DNA from: Methanosarcina sp.
Lineage (GTDB): Archaea; Halobacteriota; Methanosarcinia; Methanosarcinales; Methanosarcinaceae
Direction of reading: 5' to 3'
Assembly (NCBI RefSeq): GCF_028693135.1
Contig: NZ_JAQUVZ010000017.1
Span: forward strand, 1 to 64,000
DNA length: 64,000 nucleotides
The notes under the pieces are model-generated. The model worked only from the letters and a program-made list of their open reading frames with translations. It did no database searches and was not told the origin of the DNA. A program made the position numbers and the translations under genes. The first letter of the stretch is position 1. Every line of letters begins with the position of its first letter. Below, piece by piece: positions 1 through 6,841 of this stretch.

Positions 1-2
1 AG

Positions 3-116
3 GTATTGGCTTGGCAAAAATTCAGAAATAACAAAAACTCGAAGGTTAATTGGCAATTCACAACCGAGGATGCAAGAATAAAATTGTCGCGCCTTTATCC
101 GACACTTGAGGATTGA
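3..116 (+). pseudogene. 3' end of an IS630-like transposase (truncated by window edge)
   Basis: The reading frame is open from the window edge to a TGA at 114-116 and ends with residues reading VNWQFTTEDARIKLSRLYP. This kind of WxFTxxDAxxKLxxLYP tail is the usual C-terminus of IS630/Tc1-type DDE transposases, as far as I recall the family. Only 37 residues are inside the window, so whether the rest is intact cannot be said. No terminal inverted repeat was identified just downstream. Family assignment rests on this tail alone. Confidence 0.5.
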
Positions 117-456
117 CGCGACACTAGGCTTCCGGTGAGTTCATCAGGCTGAGCGCATGCAGCTGGTATAAATACCAGGCAAAGAAATAAACTTAGTAAC
201 TGAAATGCTGATTTTAACGCTGTACTTTTACGCATATTTCTGGCTCCTTTCATTTAATCATGAACTTATCCCAGAACTCAAAATTACTTCTCTATATCTT
301 ATTTTGTAAGTAACTGGTCGAGTCTCTGGATTCTGGATTCCAATCTCATATTTCACGCCTGATTGAATTCCAAACATTACAACTTCTTAACATCTATATA
401 ATCTGTATTACCAGAGTCTCTAACAATCAACATTTTAATCAACTTTATAAAGCTCC

Positions 457-511
457 GTGATTGGATCTGTGATTGGATCCGTGATTGGATCCGTGATTGG
501 ATCCGTGATTG
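457..511. repeat. 12-bp tandem repeat (GTGATTGGATCC), 4.6 copies
   Basis: Four full copies and one partial copy of GTGATTGGATCC stand head to tail; the first copy ends in T instead of C. It lies in a gene-free stretch and encodes nothing recognisable. Confidence 0.9.
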
Positions 512-689
512 AAATTAAGGAGTATGCTGAAAACGTCATTTCTTGAAGTTTTAATGTCAGCAGCATATAGAAACGAAATCAGGTTTCGGATAAGCTCTTT
601 AATAGAAGTTTCTAAAATAACTTAAAACTTGAAATCGTTAAAAAGCCTAAGAAAGCTGAAAAAAGAGTTTAATAATAAGAAAAAAACCT

Positions 690-1374
690 AAGAGCATGTC
701 TTAAAATTAAATTTGGTTCTATAATCGGGATAGGACTTACACACTTGAATTGCAAAACATGCAACAGAAGTAGGCATTATCAAATCCCAAATCCGGAAAT
801 CCGGCTGGAATTTTGCAGAGACTTTCGGGTATGAAACTAAGTACAGGAGAGAGCAGGTCTTGAAGTTGTTAAAAACACATTACTTTGATGCTGTTGCTAT
901 CTGTTGCAGGGACGATCAGAAAGTAGAGGTAGAAGATTCGGTTTTTCTAAAACGAAACGTTCCTGCGGGAGATTATCAGCAGCGGAGAGGGAAGAGATCG
1001 GAGAGGGAAGAGATCAGAGAAGAAAATACCTATCGGAAAGCTTTTTGGGCTCAGGAAATTCGATCATGTAAAAACGGAAAAAGGGATCGGGTTCATTCGT
1101 GGCAAACGGTCATCCGGTTTCTTTACTTTGTGTGATATTTTTGGCAACATGATAATTACAAGTGTTAATATTAAGAGAAATTGCAGGAAACTGAGAGCGG
1201 CTAGTACAACATTAGTTCAGATGGTACAGATGACGCATTCCTTCCCCCACTGAAGTGAGGGAGATCCTGCTAATTTGTCCTGAATTGCTGAACAAATTTA
1301 CGGTATGAATTTTAAAGTTAACATTGCCATTATCCAATTGTATGAATAGTTTGAATTTTAAGACACGCTCTTAG
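690..1374. mobile_element. Decayed element bounded by ~20-bp imperfect inverted repeats
   Basis: The left end (CTAAGAGCATGTCTTAAAAT, about 689-709) matches the reverse complement of the right end (about 1354-1374) with few mismatches. A second, shorter copy of the same left arm begins at 2951. The interior codes for no recognisable transposase; an open frame at 860-1135 has low-complexity content and is not taken as a gene. The interior also holds an IS605-type end (1230-1273), so this looks like a small inverted-repeat element that received another insertion and decayed. Parent family not identified. Confidence 0.5.
1230..1273. repeat. IS200/IS605-type end remnant with hairpin
   Basis: TGACGCATTCC is followed by a CCC-CACT/AGTG-GGG stem-loop and ATCCTGCT. 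The same plan (TGACGGCATTCC, hairpin, CTTCCTGC) is seen at about 47287-47330. Sub-terminal hairpins of this sort mark the ends of IS200/IS605 elements; no transposase gene remains here. Confidence 0.45.
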
Positions 1375-1701
1375 AAAACACTTTTATTACAGGCCGGAAC
1401 AAAACGAAAAGTTTTGAGAGGTTATTCTCCCGCAGATTTGTATATTATGAGAACTACAAAAAAGAGATGTCCTACGTTATAATACTTTATAAATTTATCG
1501 GACTGCCTGGTTTATGAAAAATGGAACATGTGTGTTTCAAAAACAAAACCAAGTCGGATAAACATTGTGGTTAAATTTCAAATATTGGGCAGTATCAAAC
1601 CTATATAATTTATTATTTATAAAAACTCCAGTAGCGCCACTCATTGGATTTCAAATCATAAGATTTATATGTAGTCTTATCTCACTTTTTTGGGTGATCT
1701 G

Positions 1702-1854
1702 TTGACAGGCTCTAATTCAGTAAACTCACGTAGGGAAGTTATTTTGACTTCTACCGGAAAAGAATACATTGTTGAACGCTTGAAAGATAATTCTCCTGGT
1801 ACTGGAACCTTACTTTCCCATATTTTGATAGAGGAAGCCGAAGAGGTGCCCTAA
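1702..1854 (+). CDS. Small protein (50 aa), first gene of an overlapping cassette
   Basis: A 50-residue frame begins with TTG at 1702, placed three bases behind a strong ribosome binding site GGGTGATC (1692-1699), and ends with TAA at 1852-1854, which shares one base with the ATG of the next gene (TAATG). The centre reads REVILTSTGKEYIVERL and the tail is acidic. I do not recognise the family. A TATA-like stretch (TATATGTAG) around 1667-1676 could drive the cassette. The tight overlap with 1854-2168, which in turn overlaps 2125-2949, argues that all three are translated together. It could be a small partner or regulator of the downstream membrane-bound winged-helix protein; that is inference. 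Confidence 0.6.
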   Translation: MTGSNSVNSRREVILTSTGKEYIVERLKDNSPGTGTLLSHILIEEAEEVP

Positions 1855-2168
1855 TGACAACCTACTACATAAAGCAGGGGAATAACAAAGTTCACGAAGC
1901 AACTGTGCCACCTGGAACAACTATCCTCACCCTGGAGTTGAACTGGGGGAACACACAAAGTAAACTATCCCTTACTCCCTACGACCCTGACGGAACCAAG
2001 ATTGGTACATACTATGATGAGGACGATTCCAAAGGTATAAACGGTAAAATAAGCGTCAGAATATCCTCTAAAAACGGTTTGGAATCGGGAGTCTGGAAGT
2101 TCAAGGTAAAAGGAGTGTCTGTACTTGAAAAAGAGGATTACAAGTTTGATGCCTTTGCGCATCATTAA
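1854..2168 (+). CDS. Hypothetical beta-rich protein, 104 aa
   Basis: The ATG overlaps the stop of the preceding small gene by one base, so translational coupling is likely. The protein lacks a signal peptide and alternates short hydrophobic and polar strands (for example TTILTLELNWGNTQSKLSL), with a DPDGTKIG turn. This resembles the beta-sandwich P-like or pre-peptidase C-terminal domains found in archaeal surface proteins, but I cannot assign a family. Its last 44 bases overlap the start of the membrane winged-helix gene at 2125. The function is unknown; the three-gene overlap suggests it acts with the regulator, perhaps as a ligand-binding or scaffold subunit. Confidence 0.75.
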   Translation: MTTYYIKQGNNKVHEATVPPGTTILTLELNWGNTQSKLSLTPYDPDGTKIGTYYDEDDSKGINGKISVRISSKNGLESGVWKFKVKGVSVLEKEDYKFDAFAHH

Positions 2169-2949
2169 GCTTCAAAAAAAGCTTATCCTCTGTTTACTAT
2201 TTTTTTCATTTGTTCTTTTAATATCAACATCTGAGGCTCATGAATATATAGTACAACTCGTTCCAAGTGATCAAGTAGGAGTCCCAATTAACGGAGAAGA
2301 AGTAACAAAGCTTGAGATCACTGAAATATCCTACTGGCAGTTTCTGTTATGGCTGGGTACGATGTATATCTTAGCTACAATTGATCTTTTCTACCCTCAA
2401 AAGCTATTTTTCTCAATACTCGGATATCGAATTGTAAACCCTGGAAATGTACTTGAAAATTCCAGTCGTTTTAGAGTTTATGGCTATATCAAAACCAAAC
2501 CTGGAGCATACATTAGTGAAATTGTAAAACAGATTGGTTTAGACAGAGAAATAGTAAAATATCACATTAAAATCCTTACAGCTAAGAAAAAAATTGAAGC
2601 CTATAAAGACGGCGGGAAGACAAGGTATTTCGAAAATATTTTAGTTTATAACGAGAACGAAAAAAAAGTTATTTCTGCTCTTCAAAACCTGACGAATAAA
2701 AGAATAATTTCGGAAATAATGAATGAAAAGTGTAATACAAATGTAGCTCTTGCTCGTGAAATTGGAGTTTCCAGGCCAACAGTTAGCTGGTATGTTAAAA
2801 ACCTCAGAGAAACTGGCCTGATAATAGAAACAAAAGAAGGAACAAAAATAATTTACAGAATAAATCCTGTATATAAACTCCTTATTGAAAAGTATATAAA
2901 TACCTTAACAGAGAAAACAGAGCCACAACCACTCGCAGTAGTGACTTAG
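2125..2949 (+). CDS. Membrane-anchored double winged-helix regulator
   Basis: In a 274-residue reading from TTG 2125, residues about 20-38 form a hydrophobic segment (LILCLLFFSFVLL), 39-68 would be outside, and 69-92 form a second membrane span (SYWQFLLWLGTMYILA). Two winged helix-turn-helix domains follow, about 112-171 (GAYISEIVKQIGLDREIVKYH) and 172-250 (VALAREIGVSRPTVSWYVKN). This layout matches the membrane-tethered ArsR-like regulators common in Methanosarcina, which would read DNA from the membrane face. TTG 2125 has AGGAG ten bases upstream; ATG 2149 is an alternative start. Both overlap the upstream gene. The likely role is sensing an external or membrane signal and altering transcription; the signal is unknown. 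Confidence 0.85.
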   Translation: MKKRITSLMPLRIIKLQKKLILCLLFFSFVLLISTSEAHEYIVQLVPSDQVGVPINGEEVTKLEITEISYWQFLLWLGTMYILATIDLFYPQKLFFSILGYRIVNPGNVLENSSRFRVYGYIKTKPGAYISEIVKQIGLDREIVKYHIKILTAKKKIEAYKDGGKTRYFENILVYNENEKKVISALQNLTNKRIISEIMNEKCNTNVALAREIGVSRPTVSWYVKNLRETGLIIETKEGTKIIYRINPVYKLLIEKYINTLTEKTEPQPLAVVT

Positions 2950-2950
2950 A

Positions 2951-3075
2951 GCATGTCTTAAAATTAAATTTGATAATACGCTTGAGATAGGACTTAAGCA
3001 TTTGAACCAAAAAGCGGTAGAATTAAACCGTTAAATGTATAAATTGTAATTTTTGTCTGAATTCTAAAGCACACC
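2951..3075. repeat. Short copy of the inverted-repeat element (MITE-like)
   Basis: The left arm GAGCATGTCTTAAAATTAAA is the same as at 691-711, and about 55 bases are recognisably alike to the copy at 690. A degenerate right arm (GAATTCTAAAGCACACCC) lies near 3058-3075. The element starts directly behind the stop codon of the winged-helix gene. It has no coding capacity. Confidence 0.45.
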
Positions 3076-3143
3076 CATGCGGCAGTTCTGTCTCATGAAG
3101 TGTAGCTATGTTGCAGAGAAGATGAGGGTGGACCACTCGGACC

Positions 3144-3251
3144 TGCTATGCAGGTAGAGATTCCAAACCACCACAAGCCCCCTTTCATCATTCCGAAACC
3201 CTTACCACGTACTGCTTGCTATGCAGGTAGAGATTCCAAACCACCACAAGC
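3144..3251. repeat. Two copies of a 35-bp direct repeat with 38-bp gap
   Basis: A 35-base sequence starting TGCTATGCAGGTAGAGATTC is repeated exactly at 3144-3178 and 3217-3251. The gap (38 bases) and repeat length are what a CRISPR unit would show, but there are only two copies, no leader or cas genes here, and the repeat is not one I know from Methanosarcina. The first copy sits in a larger palindrome, ACCTGC-TAT-GCAGGT. Confidence 0.7.
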
Positions 3252-3281
3252 TGCTTTGGTCAAAGGAGCCTGAAAGATATC

Positions 3282-3458
3282 TTAAACAGTTATCTCTCCT
3301 ATGGAAAGGGACTGACCTTCCGCATAATCAGCGTAGAGTTCGACTTCAACAGTAGGCCAGGGCTGGACGTTCACACTGTATGTTTCCGTAAACTTGCCAT
3401 CCAGTGTGAATTTGAACGTGTAATCCACGATTTCAAACCCCGGAACCCGAAACCGGGA
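3282..3458 (-). pseudogene. C-terminal fragment of an unknown beta-rich protein
   Basis: Read on the minus strand, an open frame from just after a TGA (3459-3461) to a TAA (3282-3284) gives 58 residues with a convincing beta-strand pattern, including VPGFEIVDYTFKFTLDG and PWPTVEVELYADYAEGQSL. There is no start codon or upstream coding part, so it looks like the surviving 3' end of a gene broken by the surrounding repeats. The strand pattern suggests an immunoglobulin-like or surface protein domain; no family is assigned. Confidence 0.45.
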
Positions 3459-3634
3459 TCAGCTTAGTAACCTTAGTTCCGCATTTTTAGGCGCATAAAC
3501 GTCTCTTGATATCGGAGTGTGCGCTTAAATTTAAGCACATAATATTAGGAGCAGAATTTCAAAATCGTGGTCAAATGACCTCGCATATATTCATTACTAC
3601 ACCTATGCGCTTAATATTTGGGAACTAAGGGTAT

Positions 3635-3900
3635 AACCATATTCACTATCTTGGGTCGTTCTTGTCACGCTCGACGCAGGAGAGCGGCTTTCAAAGGAAA
3701 AAGAAAAGAAAGAAGCAAGGCCAAAAAGTGAAAAAGCAAAGCCAAAAAGTGAAAAAGCCAGATACTCTGTCAGGATGCAAATAGAATTAAAACTCTCTGA
3801 AAAACACTTCTTTTCAATTTTCTTCTTTAGTCTCAATTTTCTTTCATTTTGAGAAGAGCCGCCAGACAAGCTGGCGAAGGCGCTTATATTTATTTATAAA
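3635..3900 (+). repeat. Dispersed two-hairpin repeat, copy 1
   Basis: Module A, containing CGCTCGACGCAGGAGAGCGG (3668-3687; CGCTC/GAGCG stem), is preceded by a conserved lead-in ATTCACTATC...GTCGTT..TGTCA. About 170 bases of purine-rich DNA follow, then module B, GAGCCGCCAGACAAGCTGGCG (hairpin stem CGCCAG/CTGGCG), and GGCGCTTATATTTAT. The same arrangement recurs at 8945-9295 (minus), 12060-12382 and 50750-50950. Any open frame across it is likely a by-product of the repeat. Confidence 0.75.
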
Positions 3901-4106
3901 TTAAAAAGTGGCTTCCGAACTTAAGGAAAGTATTCTCTCATCCCGTGGACATTTTTTCAGCTTATTGTCTCTTTTTGTTGTGGGGTCGTTTTGTCGGTTG
4001 TTTTTTATCTGAGTGGAAGGCCGGCTCGGGTCCGGTGCGGTGCAGGGAGAGAAAACTGAGATATTCTCGATCTAGATCCCGGAGAGATATGCCAATAATC
4101 AGATAA

Positions 4107-4166
4107 GGCAACAAAAAAGGCAACAAAAAAGGCAACAAAAAAGGCAACAAAAAAGACAACAAAAGG
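4107..4166. repeat. 12-bp tandem repeat (GGCAACAAAAAA), 5 copies
   Basis: Four exact copies and a fifth variant copy (GACAACAAAAGG) run head to tail. Read on the minus strand it gives an artificial FLLPFLLP string, which is not considered a protein. Confidence 0.9.
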
Positions 4167-4251
4167 TTTACTGTTAAATTTTAGCCTTTACAGTACTTTA
4201 CAGTAAGCAGCTCGTTCCTGTTTATTAGCAACTTACAGTTACAGATGGATA

Positions 4252-4710
4252 TTAAAATCCACTTTCTTTCCCCGTTATCTTCTCAATTTCGATCTTAATC
4301 ACACACAGCCTGTTAACTTTCCATGCTTCAAACTCAAACGGCCCCTTCTTCCCGTAATGCTTGGAAAGCACAGTAAGCCCCTCAACTTTTTCATTGTAAT
4401 CTTCCAGAAACTTTGCTTGTCCGTGCCCGATAACGCTCCTGTAGCGGACATTGTACTTGCAGGGGTCGTCAGCAGTGATCACTTCGGTTTCGATGTCAGC
4501 TTCGAAACAGATCCTGGGGTTCTTTTTAAGGATATCGATTTTCCTGCCCTCCCGAGAGCTGTGCAGGTAGATAGCATTTTCCTTGTAGCCGAAGGACATG
4601 GAGACTATGTATGGGGTTTCGGAATCGGAAAGGGCAAGGCGGAGGAATTTTGCAGTTGAAAGGATTTCTTCGATTTGCTGCTGGTCTCGGATGAGTTTCT
4701 GGCTTCCCAT
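4252..4710 (-). CDS. NimA-like FMN-binding split-barrel protein (pyridoxamine 5'-phosphate oxidase family)
   Basis: The 152-residue protein has the short PPOX/flavin split-barrel layout: an N-terminal helix, a strand FLRLALSDSETPYIVSMSFGY, then AIYLHSSREGRKIDILKKNPRICFE, which is characteristic of the NimA (5-nitroimidazole reductase-like) branch, and a C-terminal strand ending in KITGKESGF. Members bind FMN or heme as dimers; substrates are mostly unknown. The start is set at ATG 4710, which follows GGTGA with six bases between. An upstream in-frame extension is entirely made of the 18-bp tandem repeat and is rejected. The repeat array at 4743-4868 lies directly in the leader or promoter and may affect expression. 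Confidence 0.85.
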   Translation of the reverse strand: MGSQKLIRDQQQIEEILSTAKFLRLALSDSETPYIVSMSFGYKENAIYLHSSREGRKIDILKKNPRICFEADIETEVITADDPCKYNVRYRSVIGHGQAKFLEDYNEKVEGLTVLSKHYGKKGPFEFEAWKVNRLCVIKIEIEKITGKESGF

Positions 4711-4742
4711 TGTTTCACCTGAAAAGGGGTTTTTGCTGAAAA

Positions 4743-4868
4743 TGCCTGTAAAATGATAAATGCCTGTAAAATGATAAATTACTGTAAAATGATAAATTAC
4801 TGTAAAATGATAAATTACTGTAAAATGATAAATTACTGTAAAATGATAAATTACTGTAAAATGATAAA
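4743..4868. repeat. 18-bp tandem repeat, 7 copies, upstream of NimA-like gene
   Basis: Seven copies of TKMCTGTAAAATGATAAA-type units (mostly TTACTGTAAAATGATAAA) stand head to tail, starting 32 bases upstream of the NimA-like start codon. Because 18 is a multiple of three, all frames stay open. Related TTTACAGTA words occur downstream of the gene near 4190-4205. It may be an array of protein binding sites or simply slippage-prone DNA. Confidence 0.9.
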
Positions 4869-4987
4869 AACAATAACTCAAATTGATAGTTCTTCATTTC
4901 ATAAAATATCATATGCGAAACGTTCTCATATAAAATGAGATGTCTTTTATAGATTACAGTCCTTACAATTGCAATGGAGAAATAATA

Positions 4988-5086
4988 ATGAACATAAAAA
5001 AAATGATCAGTGTAACCATATCTCTTCTTATTTCGTTATTGATTTTGATCCTGCTTTTTATGTACCCGCCAAATACGTTCATGTAA
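4988..5086 (+). CDS. Small single-span membrane peptide (32 aa)
   Basis: ATG 4988 follows a GGAGA ribosome binding site (4975-4979) with eight bases between, and a TATA-like CTTTTATAGATTAC stretch about 35 bases further up. The peptide begins MNIKKM and continues with one hydrophobic helix (SVTISLLISLLILILLFM) ending YPPNTFM. Two lysines before the helix suggest an inward N-terminus. No family is recognised. It could be a genuine small membrane protein or the intact N-terminus of a lost larger gene. The coding case rests on signal layout alone. Confidence 0.4.
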   Translation: MNIKKMISVTISLLISLLILILLFMYPPNTFM

Positions 5087-5186
5087 AAGAAACAGGTTCC
5101 CTTCTGCACTCTTTTATGTATTCTGATCCAATACCCCTTTTGTCCAGTATCTTTGCCCAGATTCTTTACGTATATTCTATTACCCT

Positions 5187-6689
5187 TTATGTAGATTCTA
5201 TTAACCTTACTCTTCCGCCCGTGCCCTCTAAATCCGGCTCCATCTCAACAATATACGTATAATCTGAAATCTCCGAAAGCCCTCCTGCTCCGCTGCCTCC
5301 AACGATCAGCGAATAGACCTTTGCGTTATACTTCTTTTTTGCCTCTTCCCAGCGAGCCAGAACCAGCTCGTCAGAAATCTCTGACTTTCCATCCGTGATA
5401 AAAAGCAGGTCTGCACCCTGAAAGTCCTTTTCCTTAAGGGACTTAAGGCCTGAAGCAAGTGCGGTATTGAAATCCGTCCCGCCGCCAAAGGTGTAGAGGA
5501 GGAAATTCAGAAATTTCTCGGACATCTTTTTCCTGCTGCTGAGCTCGATTTCCAGGTGCTGGCTGGTGGATGCAAAAAGGATAACCTTCATGTCCCGCTG
5601 CTGGGAGAGCATCAGCTTTGCCATGGCAAGCACTGCAGATTTGGCAAGGGTCTGTGGTGTCCCGTGCATGGAACCGGAGGTATCGACGAGCACAATCATA
5701 GGGCCTCTCGGCTTTATTCGGGGAGGACCGGTATAGTGTTTGCCAAGCAGCTGGTAGCTCAGGAGTTTTCCTTCAAGCATATCAGCATAGAACTTCCGCT
5801 TCAGAGCCGGGTTAAGGAGCTTTGCGGCTTCCATTGGCAGGAGGTTATTTATCGAGTCTGAAAACCGCACAGTCTGGATCCTGTTTTTTCCAAAAGGAGA
5901 GTAGCGTATGCGGTCAGCAGGGGGATCAAATTCCCGCCTGCCTATAAAATTCACGATTCTTCTGAGGTCAGGATTTTTTTCAAAAAAAGCTGAGTAATTT
6001 TTCAGCATCTTAAGCTGGACATAAAACGGCTCTTTTTTAAGCTCTTTTACGGAATAACTCCAGTTCCTGCCAGGGAAAAGAAGGGCAAGGGTATCGAAAA
6101 GGTCCAGGTTTTCTTCCATTTCAGAAACGAATTCCTGCATCCTGCAGTACAGCCCTTCCAGCATCCCATCAAGAAAACTCTGGCAACCGTCCTTTTGCAT
6201 GAAACTGAGGACAGCTTCATAAATGTCGGATTTACCGGAAATCGGGGAAGGGAGCTGAGCATTCCGGGTTGATAAGTCCTCTGAATTCCTGCTTTCCCAG
6301 AGAAGGAGGGTTTGTTTAAGGATTTTTTCAAACTCCCTGAGAATGGCTTCGGTTTCGGCGTCAAGCCCTTTGAATAAATCTGTTTTCGAACCGCCGTCCC
6401 CGGAGGCTGAAAAGCGTTCCATAAGGTCGTAGATTAGAGGAAGAAGAAGCTTCAGGCAGGCAATTCCTGCTCCTCTGCTCCTTTTTGCAATCTTCTGAAG
6501 CCCGGGCCAGGGCCTTGAGTTTCTCAAGGTAAGAAAAATCGGGTAAAATGCCCCGAAAAGCCCTATGAACCTTTCAGCATCTTTTATTTCGTACGGCTGC
6601 TCAAAGAGAATTTCAAGGGCTATCACTTCGGCTATTTTCTCACGCAGAGAGCGGGGAATCGTGCGGGGGTAAGCAATAGTGCTTCTCAA
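5187..6689 (-). CDS. vWA domain protein (ViaA/CoxE-like), partner of the MoxR ATPase
   Basis: The C-terminal third carries a von Willebrand A domain: DTSGS at about 336-340 is the metal-ion (MIDAS) motif, with the supporting Thr in GGGTDF and Asp in TDGKS. The first 320 residues are mostly helical, as in ViaA-type partners of RavA ATPases. Together with the upstream AAA+ gene it probably forms a MoxR-vWA chaperone pair involved in assembling or remodelling a protein complex. The first canonical start is TTG 6689, but the same frame stays open for about 145 bases upstream with plausible coding content (SRNRLWHEALSVQKQAASLL) and no ATG, GTG or TTG. The true N-terminus may therefore involve a frameshift near ATG 6838 or an unusual start. 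Confidence 0.88.
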   Translation of the reverse strand: MRSTIAYPRTIPRSLREKIAEVIALEILFEQPYEIKDAERFIGLFGAFYPIFLTLRNSRPWPGLQKIAKRSRGAGIACLKLLLPLIYDLMERFSASGDGGSKTDLFKGLDAETEAILREFEKILKQTLLLWESRNSEDLSTRNAQLPSPISGKSDIYEAVLSFMQKDGCQSFLDGMLEGLYCRMQEFVSEMEENLDLFDTLALLFPGRNWSYSVKELKKEPFYVQLKMLKNYSAFFEKNPDLRRIVNFIGRREFDPPADRIRYSPFGKNRIQTVRFSDSINNLLPMEAAKLLNPALKRKFYADMLEGKLLSYQLLGKHYTGPPRIKPRGPMIVLVDTSGSMHGTPQTLAKSAVLAMAKLMLSQQRDMKVILFASTSQHLEIELSSRKKMSEKFLNFLLYTFGGGTDFNTALASGLKSLKEKDFQGADLLFITDGKSEISDELVLARWEEAKKKYNAKVYSLIVGGSGAGGLSEISDYTYIVEMEPDLEGTGGRVRLIEST

Positions 6690-6841
6690 CTCCCCTTCCA
6701 GCAGGGAAGCTGCCTGTTTCTGGACAGAAAGAGCCTCGTGCCAGAGCCTGTTTCTGGAAAAAAAAGAATATGATTCGGGGGAGGCTTTATCCAGATTGCT
6801 CAGAAAACCGGCTGAATCTTCCGTACCAACACCTCATATGC

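Noticed and set aside
860-1135. Open frame of 91 codons
   Set aside because: It lies inside the decayed inverted-repeat element, is low in complexity and has no recognisable domain.
3144-3251. CRISPR array call
   Set aside because: Only two repeats and no leader or cas genes; kept as a direct repeat instead.
3603-3869. Minus-strand open frame of 88 codons
   Set aside because: It coincides with dispersed repeat copy 1; its Phe/Ser-rich content comes from the AT-rich middle of the repeat.
3962-4162. Minus-strand open frame with FLLP repeats
   Set aside because: It is the translation of a 12-bp tandem DNA repeat.
4711-4881. N-terminal extension of the NimA-like protein
   Set aside because: The extension is the translated 18-bp repeat; a good ribosome binding site supports ATG 4710.
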